Assembly (NCBI GenBank): GCA_019638395.1
Contig: JAHBTX010000003.1
Coordinates: 310,001 to 374,000 of the forward strand
Reading direction: 5' to 3'
DNA: 64,000 nt
From: Cyclobacteriaceae bacterium
GTDB taxonomy: Bacteria; Bacteroidota; Bacteroidia; Cytophagales; Cyclobacteriaceae
Numbering within the stretch: the first letter of the stretch is position 1; the number at the start of each line of letters is the position of its first letter. The notes beneath the pieces are model-generated. The model did no database searches. It had not been told where the DNA came from and saw only the letters and a program-made list of their open reading frames with translations. Below, in pieces: positions 8,701 through 18,434 of the stretch. The translations under genes were made by a program, and so were the position numbers.

Positions 8701-9949
8701 TTTTTATTTCAATAATATCATTCAGGTATTTTTCTGCATTAATGTAGTTTTTCTTATACAGTGCTAAGCCGAATAAAAACTCGGTTACATTGGCAGTTAC
8801 AATATTGTTGCGTGGAAGCGAGACCGTGTTGTTGATAAGATTATTTGCTTGTGTTTCCAGGTTACGGGTACGGTCTTTATCCAGTTTTGCATCAAATTCC
8901 AAGGCTTTAAGCCGAACATTATAAATACTTTTTGATTCATAGCTTTTGGCAATCATCTTTTCGTACTCCAGTTTGGTATTGAGGTATTTGGCAGAGCTTC
9001 CGCTTTTCTGAAGTTCGCGCAGGTAGTTCTCGTAAATCGAAACAGCAAGGTAATGGCTGGGGCTATGTTTTATTTTCAAATTGTTCAGGGAGGTACTAAA
9101 GTCAACATCCTTACGCAAACTTTTACCAAGCCCGTGCATAAGGTAATGGTTGGCAATTATAAATTGATTGCGGATGTATTCAATGTTAGATTGCCCCAGG
9201 TTTTTTTTGAGGTAAACCGTATTTAAATCAAGCACCGAATCGGCAGCATTGTTTTTACCCATAGAGCTAAGTGCCCAGCCCAACAATGATCGCAGGTATC
9301 CATACTTCTCATACCGCTCATTCAATTCTTCCTCCGAAAGTTTCCGACTCTTCAAATTGCCTTTATCATCTACAAACGTTTCTTGTTTAACTGCGCGGCT
9401 GGCATAAAAACGTTCTTGCTCATTTAATATCTCAATGGCTTGTGTATAATAACCCTGGCCGGTTAGTGTTTCGGCTAATGCAAGTTCGTAACGCCCTTTG
9501 GTAATATCCTTCATAAAATCGCCACCTTCCAGAATTTGTTTGGCTTGATCCAGATATTCCCGTGCTATACGATACGAGCCATTCATGTTATGCAATTCAG
9601 CCGCTTCAATCAATATCAAACCATACGTTTGGCTGTTTTCCAGATTAATTGTTTTGCTACTGATAACAGCTTGTTGCACGTTGCTTTCAAACTCTTGTAT
9701 ATAACCTGAAGCTAAGTTGTATTTCGCCAGGCGCATAAAATAGGTTGGGGTATAAACATTTTGCGGCCCCAATTTCTTGAAGGCTTTCTTTTTAAACTTG
9801 TTTAAGCCTGAAATAGCTTTGCTGTAGTTTCCGGTTGTATAAGAGGCCTCCGCTTTGTTTAATAACTTATCGTACTTGGCCTGCGCTACAACCAGTGCAG
9901 GACTAACCCACAAAAGCAAAACCAAAACTTTTCCCATTATTCGTTTCAT
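5732..9949 (-). CDS. Secreted TPR-repeat protein with C-terminal CHAT caspase-like domain
   Basis: The 1405-residue protein has a Sec signal peptide (hydrophobic core VLVLLLWVSPALVV, cleavage likely after AQA). About 900 residues of tetratricopeptide-type helical repeats follow, then a CHAT domain (about 1080-1400). Both expected catalytic residues are present: histidine in HVATHG (about H1242) and cysteine in SACETG (about C1318). CHAT domains are caspase/separase-fold proteases, and many act as effectors activated by partners. The signal peptide places this one in the periplasm or on the surface. There is no T9SS sorting domain and no partner gene beside it. Its substrate is unknown. Confidence 0.88.
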   Translation of the reverse strand: MKRIMGKVLVLLLWVSPALVVAQAKYDKLLNKAEASYTTGNYSKAISGLNKFKKKAFKKLGPQNVYTPTYFMRLAKYNLASGYIQEFESNVQQAVISSKTINLENSQTYGLILIEAAELHNMNGSYRIAREYLDQAKQILEGGDFMKDITKGRYELALAETLTGQGYYTQAIEILNEQERFYASRAVKQETFVDDKGNLKSRKLSEEELNERYEKYGYLRSLLGWALSSMGKNNAADSVLDLNTVYLKKNLGQSNIEYIRNQFIIANHYLMHGLGKSLRKDVDFSTSLNNLKIKHSPSHYLAVSIYENYLRELQKSGSSAKYLNTKLEYEKMIAKSYESKSIYNVRLKALEFDAKLDKDRTRNLETQANNLINNTVSLPRNNIVTANVTEFLFGLALYKKNYINAEKYLNDIIEIKTSLFGTEAPETHLARLQLANFYLDNTNKISEATKIYDESYLKIVSKEIGPAHKDHLDILNHMAVLYELTDRYADADQILQKAGYTAQKKFDNEDYEFADELTKIAKLQIKLGQYEKAEENLDKSIAVLKLRKNDDKKVQMVNAIETQATLYGVKGLFDEAEANLDRSRKIIKKADKLSGLDELSTARELSTLLIQLGRYSQTESILNDLITESEKLYGTNSVRLIDPLVDRGRLLLAKGDYTEAEKVAQRANKIATAVYGELSTKTAPTQKLLADIDYAIGDFDNAEIMLQKAIASLQKQFGRNHIEVAKALSLLGMTKFHKGGEKPAEIEKLLFEARDIMLGKLGNQNPQYAEILKNVASLYISQKKYAEAFSVLTQAEAIWRAKTGTKTNINAANIYALTGDVYYATKNYKRAEEFYVQAKKIYEDYFSKTHPEYVKILSKQARVYYMEKNYKRAKANIEEALNNYEVYIKQIFPALSEREKAKYWNTIKSDFEFYNTLAFSQLEDFKDLSSKVYDYQLLTKALLLSSSIKIRERILNSTDESLKTSYNLWIEKKEQLTIALSMSTQQLADNGYDINLMTAEAEKLEREISQKSELFGQSFDNKKIKYTDVQKVINKNDVAIEMVRYRHFDHTFTDSIVYVALYIKNDNARPKAIIMPEGHRMETRFFRYYRNSIIGKIKDQFSYRVFWEPIQKGIGTATTIYLSADGVYNQLNLEAIPTPDGRYIIDNANIVLVSNTKDLFLNKIKSRAVASNTATMFGNPKFYLTASRGNIPALPGTEREVAELQRLLKQGSYSTEEYVESLATEDKLKLLASPKILHVATHGFYTPVTEQSELDELTESEAAMADNPLLKTGLLLSGAGDIFNETKYNYNISSGILTAYEAMSLNLDHTDLVVLSACETGLGEIANGEGVYGLQRAFLVAGAKVLIMSMFKVDDDATQKLIVNFYRKWLTTNNMRQSFIDAKKELRVEYPEPYYWAPFMMIGQQ

Positions 9950-10103
9950 TGGCTTTCTGTTTACATTGGTTTTTAGATTGCTATCTCCTGGTTCTTTTGC
10001 GATAGGAGTTCAATCGGAAGTTTAATTTTCAGAAATTAAAATTACGAATTCTTTTGGCTGTTGCTACTTAAATAAGAGCTCCTTAATGAAGGTGACCCAA
10101 GTT

Positions 10104-12227
10104 CTATCTTCCTGATAATAAAGTATTCAGGATTTCGCGGGCCGATTCGGCTACAGGCGTGCCGGGCCCGAATATGCCCGCTACCCCGGCTTTTCTTAAA
10201 AATTCGTAATCGCCCGAAGGTATAACACCGCCTGCAACTACTTTAATATCGGGGCGCCCCAGCGTTTTCAAGGTTTCAATGAGTTGCGGAACCAACGTTT
10301 TATGGCCTGCAGCCAGGCTGCTGGCACCAATCACATGCACATCGTTTTCAGTTGCTTGTTTAGCAACTTCTTGTGGAGTCTGAAATAAGGGCCCTATGTC
10401 CACATCAAACCCTAAATCGGCAAAACCGGTTGCTATTACTTTCGCACCGCGATCGTGGCCATCTTGCCCCATTTTGGCAATAAGTATGCGTGGCCTGCGC
10501 CCATCCAGTTCAGCAAACTGATCGGATAGCTTTCGCACTTCAGCAACTATTTTTTGATCTTTCATTGCACTTGAATAAACGCCTGATACTGTTTGCACGC
10601 TGGCTGTATAGCGTCCGAATGCTTTTTCCATCGCCATCGAGATTTCACCCAACGTGGCTCGTTGCCTTGCTGCAACAATCGCAAGTTCTAATAAATTACC
10701 ATTACCGGATGTTGCAGCTTGTTGTAAAGCATGCAAAGCAGTTTGCACTGCTTCTGCGTTACGCTTGGCCTTTAAGGTTTTTAGTTTTTCAATTTGTTCT
10801 TGCCGAACAGCTGTATTATCCACTTCCAGAATTTCAAAATCGGGTTGTGAAGTTGTTTGAAAACGATTTACACCCACAATAACTTCTTCGCCCGAATCAA
10901 TACGCGCCTGCCGTGCGGCTGCAGCTTCTTCAATGCGTAATTTCGGAATGCCACTTTCGATGGCGCGTGTCATACCGCCTAATATTTCAACTTCATCGAG
11001 TAGTGTTGATGCGGTTTGTATAAGTTGGTCTGTAAGGTATTCTACATAGTATGATCCACCCAACGGATCAACCACCTGTGTTATACCGGTTTCATTTTGC
11101 AGATACAATTGGGTGTTGCGTGCAATGCGGGCCGAGAAATCGGTGGGTAAGGCAATGGCTTCGTCCAACGAGTTGGTGTGTAATGACTGCGTTCCACCCA
11201 GCACTGCAGCTAATGCTTCGATGGTAGTGCGCGTTACATTGTTGTAAGGATCTTGTGCGGTTAAACTCCAGCCCGATGTTTGACAATGCGTGCGCAAGGC
11301 CATCGATTTTTCATTTTGAGGATTAAACTGCTTCACAATCTTTGCCCACAATACGCGTGCAGCCCGCATCTTGGCAACCTCCATAAAAAAGTTCATGCCA
11401 ATGCCCCAGAAAAAAGAGAGGCGTGGTGCAAAATCATCAATGGCAATACCCGCATTTAATCCCGCCCGGATGTATTCTAATCCATCAGCTAACGTATAGG
11501 CTAATTCAAGATGCGCAGGCGCGCCTGCTTCGTGCATGTGATAACCACTAATACTGATGCTGTTAAACTTTGGCATGTGGCGCGAGCAATACGAAAAAAT
11601 ATCGGCTACAATGCGCATAGATGCAGCCGGTGGATAGATGTATGTATTGCGCACCATAAATTCTTTCAGAATATCGTTCTGAATAGTGCCGGTTAGTTGC
11701 TGTGGCTTTATTCCCTGCTCTTCGGCCGCTACAATATAAAATGCCATAATCGGAATAACGGCTCCGTTCATCGTCATACTCACCGACATTTTATCGAGTG
11801 GTATCTCATCGAAAAGTGTTTTCATATCCAACACGGAATCGATAGCCACACCGGCTTTGCCTACATCGCCTGCTACACGCGGATGATCGGAATCATAACC
11901 GCGATGGGTGGCCAGATCAAATGCCACGGATAATCCTTTTTGCCCGGCTGCAAGATTGCGCCTGTAAAATGCGTTTGATTCTTGTGCAGTAGAAAACCCT
12001 GCATATTGCCGGATGGTCCAAGGCCTAACGGTGTACATGGTGGCATATGGACCACGCAGAAAAGGCGGCACGCCTGCATCGTATGCAAGCCATGCATTAG
12101 CTTCTATATCCGATTGCGTATATATAGGTTTGATTTGAATTTTTTCGGGTGAAGTCCACGCAGCGGGTTTGATTGTATTCTCAATCTGAGCAGTGTTTAA
12201 TTTTACTTTTGAGAAATCGGGTCTCAT
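10104..12227 (-). CDS. Methylmalonyl-CoA mutase large subunit
   Basis: The protein of about 707 residues has an N-terminal TIM barrel for acyl-CoA (for example [18 protein letters not shown] and [20 protein letters not shown] stretches) and a C-terminal B12-binding domain with DGHDRG, where H591 is the lower cobalt ligand. It interconverts succinyl-CoA and methylmalonyl-CoA with adenosylcobalamin. The ATG at 12225-12227 overlaps the TGA of the small-subunit gene as ATGA, so I choose it over an upstream start that would overlap by 34 bp. No cobalamin riboswitch is visible upstream of the pair. Confidence 0.95.
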   Translation of the reverse strand: MRPDFSKVKLNTAQIENTIKPAAWTSPEKIQIKPIYTQSDIEANAWLAYDAGVPPFLRGPYATMYTVRPWTIRQYAGFSTAQESNAFYRRNLAAGQKGLSVAFDLATHRGYDSDHPRVAGDVGKAGVAIDSVLDMKTLFDEIPLDKMSVSMTMNGAVIPIMAFYIVAAEEQGIKPQQLTGTIQNDILKEFMVRNTYIYPPAASMRIVADIFSYCSRHMPKFNSISISGYHMHEAGAPAHLELAYTLADGLEYIRAGLNAGIAIDDFAPRLSFFWGIGMNFFMEVAKMRAARVLWAKIVKQFNPQNEKSMALRTHCQTSGWSLTAQDPYNNVTRTTIEALAAVLGGTQSLHTNSLDEAIALPTDFSARIARNTQLYLQNETGITQVVDPLGGSYYVEYLTDQLIQTASTLLDEVEILGGMTRAIESGIPKLRIEEAAAARQARIDSGEEVIVGVNRFQTTSQPDFEILEVDNTAVRQEQIEKLKTLKAKRNAEAVQTALHALQQAATSGNGNLLELAIVAARQRATLGEISMAMEKAFGRYTASVQTVSGVYSSAMKDQKIVAEVRKLSDQFAELDGRRPRILIAKMGQDGHDRGAKVIATGFADLGFDVDIGPLFQTPQEVAKQATENDVHVIGASSLAAGHKTLVPQLIETLKTLGRPDIKVVAGGVIPSGDYEFLRKAGVAGIFGPGTPVAESAREILNTLLSGR

Positions 12228-13300
12228 GCTTTTACAGTGGTTAAAAACTGTTGCCACGATTTTTCAACGAGCTGCATAATGAGTGAATCGAGGTAATATG
12301 AACCTGCAGTAGGGTCAGCCACTTTTGCAAGGTGCGATTCTTCCCGCAACACAATTGAAACAAGCCTGGCGGCACGGTTGCCGGGTTCAGATGTTGATTC
12401 GGGTTGCACGGTTAAGTAATTGCAGCCACCTGTAATGGCAGCCAATGCAGCTGTGGTTGATTTAATCAGGTTGCCATGCGGTTGAAATGAATCTTTGATC
12501 CACGGTGCAGATACAGCATGAAGCTGAGTTGAACCCGTAACTCCGTAAGCATTTAAAATGTTATGCCACAGTATTCGTAATGCTTTTAGTTTGGCAATTG
12601 AAAGAAAAAAGTCTGCATTAACTGAGCAATAAAAACCAATTTGATTTGCAACAACCTGTGCAGAGAGTCCACGATCAGTAAATTTATCCAACAAATTAGC
12701 TCCGGCATGTAACACGCTTACTAATTCATCAATCGGGTTTTCGTAAGGGTGGCTGTAGATCCCACAAGTAGTAAAGCCCGATGCGCTTTCGCTTAAAAAT
12801 GCATGTGCTGAATCTTTATAAAAAATACAACCAGTTATCGCTTTATCGCCAATAAACTGAAGATATCGTTCGGCTTCTGCTTCGCAACCAGGTTCCAGTA
12901 GCAAGGATACAGCACAATGTTCTACTGCAATATCGGCCAAAAGTGTTCTAAAATTTATACCGCTTCGGTTAACTACAAATAAAATTCCATCGGCACCGGT
13001 ATTGAGATAGTGCAATGCTTCGGCATTAGTTTTTTTCTCGTCCACAATAGTTACCAGAGCCATATTCTGCCAGGCTCGGGCACCAAAAATTTTTGAATCG
13101 GATGCGGGAAGTGTAAAGCCTAACTGATTTTTATCTGATTTTTTGTAATAAGGTTCAATGCTTAACCCGTGTTTGCGAATCAACAGTTTTTCGAATGGAT
13201 TGGCGCCATTCAACTCCTGGGTGGCCGCTTCTGCCCATGCGTGTTCACCGGGTGTTCGAAAATGAATTTCTAAGTTAGTGCGCTGTGTTGGCTTAACCAT
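12224..13300 (-). CDS. Methylmalonyl-CoA mutase small subunit
   Basis: The 358-residue protein resembles the mutase barrel of the large subunit (PYYKKSDKN near the start; a late segment [17 protein letters not shown] aligned with [14 protein letters not shown] of the large subunit) but ends before any B12-binding domain. It lacks the DxHxxG motif. It is the non-catalytic partner of the heterodimer, translationally coupled to the large-subunit gene through an ATGA overlap. It is shorter than many small subunits, which retain a degenerate B12 domain. That shorter form is common in Bacteroidota. Confidence 0.9.
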   Translation of the reverse strand: MVKPTQRTNLEIHFRTPGEHAWAEAATQELNGANPFEKLLIRKHGLSIEPYYKKSDKNQLGFTLPASDSKIFGARAWQNMALVTIVDEKKTNAEALHYLNTGADGILFVVNRSGINFRTLLADIAVEHCAVSLLLEPGCEAEAERYLQFIGDKAITGCIFYKDSAHAFLSESASGFTTCGIYSHPYENPIDELVSVLHAGANLLDKFTDRGLSAQVVANQIGFYCSVNADFFLSIAKLKALRILWHNILNAYGVTGSTQLHAVSAPWIKDSFQPHGNLIKSTTAALAAITGGCNYLTVQPESTSEPGNRAARLVSIVLREESHLAKVADPTAGSYYLDSLIMQLVEKSWQQFLTTVKA

Positions 13301-13503
13301 TGAATCTGATTAAAATTCACGGTTTCAAGTTGAGGTATAGTTGTGATTAAAACAATTTTTTTCTGAATTTCAAGAGTAGAATGACAAAAAAAATATTGAA
13401 AAAAGCCAGGCTGGAATTAATTTTTTGTTCTTTAATTTTTTTACACCTTTGTCTCCCTTCTAAAAAAAAATTAGGGAAAAGTCATCAAACCGCTTGCTAA
13501 TAA

Positions 13504-14931
13504 ATGGTAGTTGATTCTATAACCGTCTGGGGCGACTGTCTCGAAATAATTCGTCAGGAAGTGGACGAACAAAATTTCAACACCTGGTTTAAACCAATTA
13601 ATCCTGTAAGAACAACAAACGATGTATTAACCATACAGGTGCCCTCGCAGTTTTTTTACGAGTGGTTGGAAGAACATTATGTGCCCGTGTTAAAGAAGGC
13701 AATTCATCAGGTGTTGGGGCCCCATGGCAGATTAGAGTATTCGGTTGTGGTAGATAGTGGCAACCAGCAAAATCCGCCCGTGTTTGTGAATTATCCGAAT
13801 GGTAGTGGTGTAAAACGGAATGGCATGCAAACCGCTAACGGCATGCATGAAGATTATTCACCGTTTTCGTTTAAAGCACTCAACCCACAAACCGTTAATT
13901 CCAGATTAAATCCGGCCTACTCCTTTCTGAATTTCGTAGAGGGCGATTGTAACCGCCTGGCGCGATCAGCAGGAGTGGCAGTGGCAAAAAAGCCTGGCAC
14001 TACTTCATTTAATCCATTGATGTTATACGGTGGAGTAGGTGTTGGAAAAACACACCTGGTGCAAGCAATCGGAAATGAAATAAAAAAGAATCTGCCCGAT
14101 AAAATTGTGTTGTATGTAGATCAGAATGATTTTACCAACCAGTTTTTGAACGCGCTTCAAAATCATAAAATTCAAGAGTTTCAAAACTATTACCTGCAGG
14201 TTGATTTGCTGATTCTGGATGACGTTCAGTTTTTGGCCGGACGTGAAAAAACACAGGAAATGTTTTTTCACATCTTCAACCAGTTGCATCAATCCGGCAA
14301 GCAGATTATTATGACAAGTGATTGCCCGCCCCGCGATTTGAAAGGATTTCAGGAGCGTTTATTATCGCGATTTAAGTGGGGCTTAACAGCCGATTTGCAA
14401 GAACCTGATTTTGAAACCAAGCTCGCCATCATCAACAATAAAATGCAATCGGATGGAATTGAAATCCCTACCGAAGTGGCAGAATACCTGGCATACAGTG
14501 TAGATACCAACCTGCGCGATATGGAAGGTGTACTCAATTCGTTGTTGTTTCATGCAACCCTGCTTAAAAAAGATATTGATCTGGAACTTGCCAAAGAAGT
14601 TCTTAAGAACATCGTAAAAGAAATTCAATCGGATGTGAGCGTGGATTACATTCAAAAAACAGTTGCGGATTATTTCAAAGTAGGCCTGGATCAGATGAAG
14701 AGCAAGGTAAAGAAGCGCGAAATTGTAATTCCGCGCCAGGTAGCCATGTATTTCTGCAAACGCTACACACAATTAACGCTTGCGCTGATTGGTGAAAACT
14801 TTGGTGGCCGCGATCACAGCACGGTTATACATGCCCTCGAATCGGTTGAAGATATGATGAAGACCGATGTGAACTTCAAAAACAGCGTGGAAGATCTTAC
14901 CAAAAAGTTTAAGCAACGTATGACTGCCTGA
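13504..14931 (+). CDS. dnaA: Chromosomal replication initiator protein DnaA
   Basis: The 475-residue protein shows all four DnaA domains: domain I (1-90, with NFNTWFKPI), a variable linker, AAA+ domain III with Walker A GGVGVGKTH (about 174-182) and Walker B LLILDDVQF (about 235), and domain IV with the DnaA-box signature GRDHSTVIHA near the C-terminus. It initiates replication at oriC. The 203-bp upstream region is AT-rich with a possible promoter (TTTG at 13424, CACCTTTG at 13444-13451). I found no DnaA-box cluster there. A TCTGC/GCAGA hairpin (14931-14947) joins its stop to that of the convergent htrA gene. Confidence 0.97.
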   Translation: MVVDSITVWGDCLEIIRQEVDEQNFNTWFKPINPVRTTNDVLTIQVPSQFFYEWLEEHYVPVLKKAIHQVLGPHGRLEYSVVVDSGNQQNPPVFVNYPNGSGVKRNGMQTANGMHEDYSPFSFKALNPQTVNSRLNPAYSFLNFVEGDCNRLARSAGVAVAKKPGTTSFNPLMLYGGVGVGKTHLVQAIGNEIKKNLPDKIVLYVDQNDFTNQFLNALQNHKIQEFQNYYLQVDLLILDDVQFLAGREKTQEMFFHIFNQLHQSGKQIIMTSDCPPRDLKGFQERLLSRFKWGLTADLQEPDFETKLAIINNKMQSDGIEIPTEVAEYLAYSVDTNLRDMEGVLNSLLFHATLLKKDIDLELAKEVLKNIVKEIQSDVSVDYIQKTVADYFKVGLDQMKSKVKKREIVIPRQVAMYFCKRYTQLTLALIGENFGGRDHSTVIHALESVEDMMKTDVNFKNSVEDLTKKFKQRMTA

Positions 14932-14936
14932 TCTGC

Positions 14937-16370
14937 TTATTGCAGATAGAACGAAAGCTGCATTTCTTGCTTCGATCCATTTATACCGTATAAGTAAACG
15001 CGCCCTTTGTAGTTATTAAAGAATTCTATCACATCGCTTGGGTTTTTAACCTGCTTGCGATTTATCTGAATGATGGTATAATTCTCGGGAATCTGAATGC
15101 GCTTTAATAAGCCGCCATCTTTCAGATTAAACACCTTCACCCCATAGTCAACGGCTTCCATACTGGCACCCAACGTGGCATCATTGTAAATAACCCGCTT
15201 GGTTACGCTAGTATCTCCTTTTTTATTCAACAGGGTTAGCGAAGTTGTACCAGGTTTATTATTACGCAAGTAGGTAACTGTAATCTTGTCGCCCGGGTAG
15301 CGATAAGCCAACTCTTCCTCGAAAGCACTTTCGCTGTTAATTTCAACGCTGTTGATTTTGGTAATGATGTCGCCTTCCTGCAAACCAGCAGTAGCGGCTG
15401 CTCCGTTGCGTTCTACTTTACCTACAATTACACCTTTAAACTCTTTCACGTTTTCATCCAATCCATACTTGCGGGCATTCGAAAAGTCGTGCTCTACAAC
15501 TTTACCACCAAAAATCGCTTTTTGTGGCGTACCATATTTAATTAAATCCTCAACCGACTTTCTGACAATATCAATGGGCACCGCAAAGGCATAACCGGTA
15601 TAAGAACCCGTGCGCGATAGTATGGCGGTATTAATACCTACAAGCTCGCCATTTTTATTTACCAATGCACCACCGCTATTGCCGGGGTTAATAGCTGCAT
15701 CGGTTTGAATGAATGATTCAATCGGAAAGCGATCGTCCACTATATTAATCTTACGGCCTTTCGCACTTACCACTCCAACCGTAACGGTGGATGAAAGCGA
15801 GAACGGATTGCCTACTGCTATTACCCATTCGCCTACCTGTAGATTTTTGGAACTACCCAGCGTAATAGCTGGTAAGTTAGATTCTTTTATCTTCAGCACA
15901 GCCAGATCAGTAGAGGGGTCGGTACCAATCAGTTCTGCTTCGTATTGTTTTTTATTATACAATACCTGAATTTTTTCTGCTGCTTCAATTACGTGATTAT
16001 TGGTAACAATGTAGCCATCGGCAGAGAAGATAACACCCGATCCGCTGCTTACTTGTGTTTGAGGCCCACTGCTTCCAAAAAACCAATCCCATTGGTTGTA
16101 TGATCTCCCTTGCGAAATGCTATTGATATAAACTACGCTTGGTGTGGCTTTGGTGGCGGCATAACTAAAATCAACCGATTCAGCCATGCGTGGCGCTTCA
16201 GTAGGCTGAACGATGTTAGGGCGATAGGTTTCTACAGGCGTATAATTGGTTACCTGAAATTGCGCCTGCTGTTGCTGGCGCGATGTTTTTTCGTGTTGAT
16301 AGGAGTAGAAAGTATAAGCTCCGGCCATTCCGGATAGAAATCCAATTACAACGATCTTAAGCGTATTCAT
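14937..16370 (-). CDS. HtrA/DegP-type periplasmic serine protease
   Basis: The 477-residue protein has an N-terminal signal anchor (about 5-22), a trypsin-like domain with catalytic triad H126 (TNNHV), D155 (STDLAVLK) and S232 (GNSGGAL), and two PDZ regions (about 290-380 and a degenerate one near 400-477). HtrA proteases degrade or refold misfolded envelope proteins. An inverted repeat TTTGTC-N8-GACAAA lies upstream at 16434-16453 and could be regulatory. The gene is monocistronic and convergent with dnaA. Confidence 0.93.
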   Translation of the reverse strand: MNTLKIVVIGFLSGMAGAYTFYSYQHEKTSRQQQQAQFQVTNYTPVETYRPNIVQPTEAPRMAESVDFSYAATKATPSVVYINSISQGRSYNQWDWFFGSSGPQTQVSSGSGVIFSADGYIVTNNHVIEAAEKIQVLYNKKQYEAELIGTDPSTDLAVLKIKESNLPAITLGSSKNLQVGEWVIAVGNPFSLSSTVTVGVVSAKGRKINIVDDRFPIESFIQTDAAINPGNSGGALVNKNGELVGINTAILSRTGSYTGYAFAVPIDIVRKSVEDLIKYGTPQKAIFGGKVVEHDFSNARKYGLDENVKEFKGVIVGKVERNGAAATAGLQEGDIITKINSVEINSESAFEEELAYRYPGDKITVTYLRNNKPGTTSLTLLNKKGDTSVTKRVIYNDATLGASMEAVDYGVKVFNLKDGGLLKRIQIPENYTIIQINRKQVKNPSDVIEFFNNYKGRVYLYGINGSKQEMQLSFYLQ

Positions 16371-16493
16371 AGCCTTTCAGAATTTCATTTTAAAACGAAT
16401 CAGGTACTTGAGATGTTTTTCAATTCGGTAAAGTTTGTCAATCCTTAGACAAAAATTATCCCAAACCCCGTAAACCGGAAGGTTTGTCAGTTG

Positions 16494-16524
16494 TTTGAAG
16501 CTGCAAAGGATAACCTTATTTTTG
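16494..16524 (+). promoter_or_regulatory. Consensus Bacteroidota promoter for the first GH3 gene
   Basis: A TTTG -33 element (16494-16497) is followed after 19 bp by TATTTTTG (16517-16524), which matches TAnnTTTG. The expected start of transcription falls at about 16528-16531, on or next to the ATG at 16531. The transcript is therefore predicted to be leaderless or nearly so. Confidence 0.55.
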
Positions 16525-16530
16525 TAGTCT

Positions 16531-18033
16531 ATGGGGATTCGTGCTTTGCTCGCCAGGCCTTTTGCAAGTTACATTGCCGGCCAAACCAAAAAATGGTCGA
16601 TGCGACCAGGTTATTACCAGACACAAACACTTGAGCAACTGGTTTTTGCGGCCCGACCTACACAATTCGGGCACGATCATGGTTTTGAGGCAATTAAAAC
16701 CTATGATGATTTTAAGAAGCAAGTACCCATTCGCGATTACGAGGAACTGAAGCCCTACATTGAAAAAGTATTGAAGGGCCAACCCGATGTGTTGTGGCCA
16801 GGCAAGCCTGCTTACTTTGCCAAAACTTCGGGCACCACCTCGGGTACCAAATATATTCCCATCTCCAAGGAATCAGCACCCGGTCATTTCATTAGTGCGC
16901 GCAATGCAACTTTAAGTTACGTGCACGAAACCGGTAATGCTTCGTTTCTGGATGGTAGTCTTATTTTCCTTTCTGGTAGCCCCGAGTTAGATGAAATAGC
17001 TGGTATTAAAACGGGAAGACTTTCGGGCATCAGCAACCACATGGTGCCCGGTTTTTTACGAACCAATCAGAAACCAAGCTATGCTACCAATTGCATTGAA
17101 GACTGGGAAGAAAAATTAGAGAAGATCATTGACGAAACGCTTTGCGCCAACATGACGCTGATTTCGGGCATACCCCCGTGGGCACAAATGTATTTCGATC
17201 GGATTGTGGCGCGCACCGGCAAGAAGGTTAAAGATGTGTTTCCCAACTTCTCGGTGTTTGTATATGGCGGTGTAAACTTTGAGCCGTATCGCGCCAAGCT
17301 ATTCGATACTATTGGAAAAAAAATTGATTCGATTGAAACCTACCCGGCATCGGAAGGTTTTATTGCATACCAGGATTCGCAACATGCAGATGGCCTGCTC
17401 ATGCTGCTTAACAACGGAATTTTTTATGAGTTTATTCCGGCCGATGAATACTTTAACGAAACCCCACGCAGGCTTTCCATTGAAGAAGTTGAGTTGGGAA
17501 AAAATTATGCATTGATTATTAATAGCAATGCCGGCCTGTGGGGTTATTCTATTGGCGATATGGTAAAATTTGTTTCGAAAGATCCATATCGGTTGGTGGT
17601 GTCCGGAAGAATAAAACATTTTATATCGGCCTTTGGCGAGCACGTAATTGGTGAAGAAGTTGAAAAGGCTATGAAGTTTACCATGCAAAAGTTTTCGGAA
17701 GTAGAATTGGTAGAGTTTACCGTGGCACCCCATGTAGCACCAACCGAAGGCATGCCTCACCACGAGTGGTTAATTGAGTTTGCAATTCCACCAAAAGATT
17801 TAGCGGTATTTGCTTTGGAGTTAGATAACCAATTGCGTGCGTTGAATGTTTATTACGATGATCTGATTACAGGAAATATTTTGCGAACACTTAAAATTAC
17901 TCCGCTTAAGCGAAATGCATTTATCGAATATATGAAATCGCAAGGAAAGCTGGGTGGACAAAATAAAGTGCCGCGGTTGAGTAATGATAGAAAGATTGCG
18001 GATGAGATTGGTCTGTTGAAGTTTGATTTATGA
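16531..18033 (+). CDS. GH3 family protein (acyl-adenylate-forming enzyme)
   Basis: The 500-residue protein resembles plant GH3 acyl-acid amido synthetases: a P-loop-like AKTSGTTSGTKYIP segment (about 105-118), a YGGVNFEPYR segment, ETYPASEGFIAYQ (about 270-282), and the C-terminal lysine-containing GKLGGQNKVPR (about 472-482). GH3 enzymes adenylate a carboxylic acid and transfer it to an amine, often an amino acid. The bacterial substrates are unknown. A diverged paralogue lies at 51089-52621 in this window. The final codons overlap the first unit of a heptamer array. Confidence 0.88.
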   Translation: MGIRALLARPFASYIAGQTKKWSMRPGYYQTQTLEQLVFAARPTQFGHDHGFEAIKTYDDFKKQVPIRDYEELKPYIEKVLKGQPDVLWPGKPAYFAKTSGTTSGTKYIPISKESAPGHFISARNATLSYVHETGNASFLDGSLIFLSGSPELDEIAGIKTGRLSGISNHMVPGFLRTNQKPSYATNCIEDWEEKLEKIIDETLCANMTLISGIPPWAQMYFDRIVARTGKKVKDVFPNFSVFVYGGVNFEPYRAKLFDTIGKKIDSIETYPASEGFIAYQDSQHADGLLMLLNNGIFYEFIPADEYFNETPRRLSIEEVELGKNYALIINSNAGLWGYSIGDMVKFVSKDPYRLVVSGRIKHFISAFGEHVIGEEVEKAMKFTMQKFSEVELVEFTVAPHVAPTEGMPHHEWLIEFAIPPKDLAVFALELDNQLRALNVYYDDLITGNILRTLKITPLKRNAFIEYMKSQGKLGGQNKVPRLSNDRKIADEIGLLKFDL

Positions 18034-18065
18034 TTAATGATTTTTGATCAGTGATTTTAGACTTT
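18024..18065 (+). repeat. Left inverted heptamer array flanking the four-helix-bundle gene
   Basis: Six consecutive 7-bp units start at 18024, 18031, 18038, 18045, 18052 and 18059. Four read TGATTnn, one TGATCAG and the last AGACTTT. The array begins in the last codons of the GH3 gene. Its reverse complement (AAAATCA-like words) resembles the array on the other side of the small gene at 18435-18477. Confidence 0.6.
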
Positions 18066-18078
18066 AAACGGAGTTACT

Positions 18079-18429
18079 ATGACGAACAAAGAACTTGAAA
18101 GCAGATTGATTGATTTTTCAGTTTTGATAATTAGACTGATAAATGAACTTCCCGAAGATCGTGTTGTGAATCATCTTACTGGTCAGCTTTTGAGATATAC
18201 AACTTCACCTGCGTTGAATTATGGTGAAGCTTTGGGTGCAGAGTCAAAAAAAGATTTTGTTCACAAACTTGGGATAGTGTTGAAAGAACTTCGGGAGTCG
18301 TATAATTGCCTGAGAATACTTTCCGGATCAGGTTACCTGCAGGCCGAACATTCCACATTAAAAGAATGTAATGAGTTGATGTCAATCTTTGTGAAGTCAA
18401 TTGAAACAACCAAACGTAATATGGAGTAG
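18079..18429 (+). CDS. Four-helix-bundle protein (23S rRNA intervening-sequence/S23 type)
   Basis: The 116-residue protein is all helical and fits the TIGR02436/PF05635-like family: an N-terminal LIDFSVLIIRLINELP helix, a middle with LTGQLLRYTTSPALNYGEA, then KLGIVLKELRESYNCLRIL. Relatives are encoded in 23S rRNA intervening sequences or stand alone, and the Avd protein of diversity-generating retroelements shares the fold. Here the gene stands between a GH3 gene and dxr and is bracketed by inverted heptamer arrays, so it looks like a discrete inserted unit. Function is unknown; RNA or nucleic-acid binding is only a guess. Confidence 0.85.
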   Translation: MTNKELESRLIDFSVLIIRLINELPEDRVVNHLTGQLLRYTTSPALNYGEALGAESKKDFVHKLGIVLKELRESYNCLRILSGSGYLQAEHSTLKECNELMSIFVKSIETTKRNME

Positions 18430-18434
18430 TTCCT

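Noticed and set aside
12228..12257. Upstream start for the mutase large subunit
   Set aside because: It would overlap the small-subunit gene by 34 bp; the ATGA overlap at 12224-12227 is the typical coupling.
13301..13503. Possible replication origin next to dnaA
   Set aside because: The gap is AT-rich, but I find no cluster of TTATCCACA-type boxes there. The nearest near match (TTATCCCAA at about 16457) is isolated and has two mismatches.
10104..13503. Cobalamin riboswitch for the B12-dependent mutase
   Set aside because: The region upstream of the small-subunit gene is only about 200 bp, shared with dnaA, and shows no B12-box-like conserved sequence.
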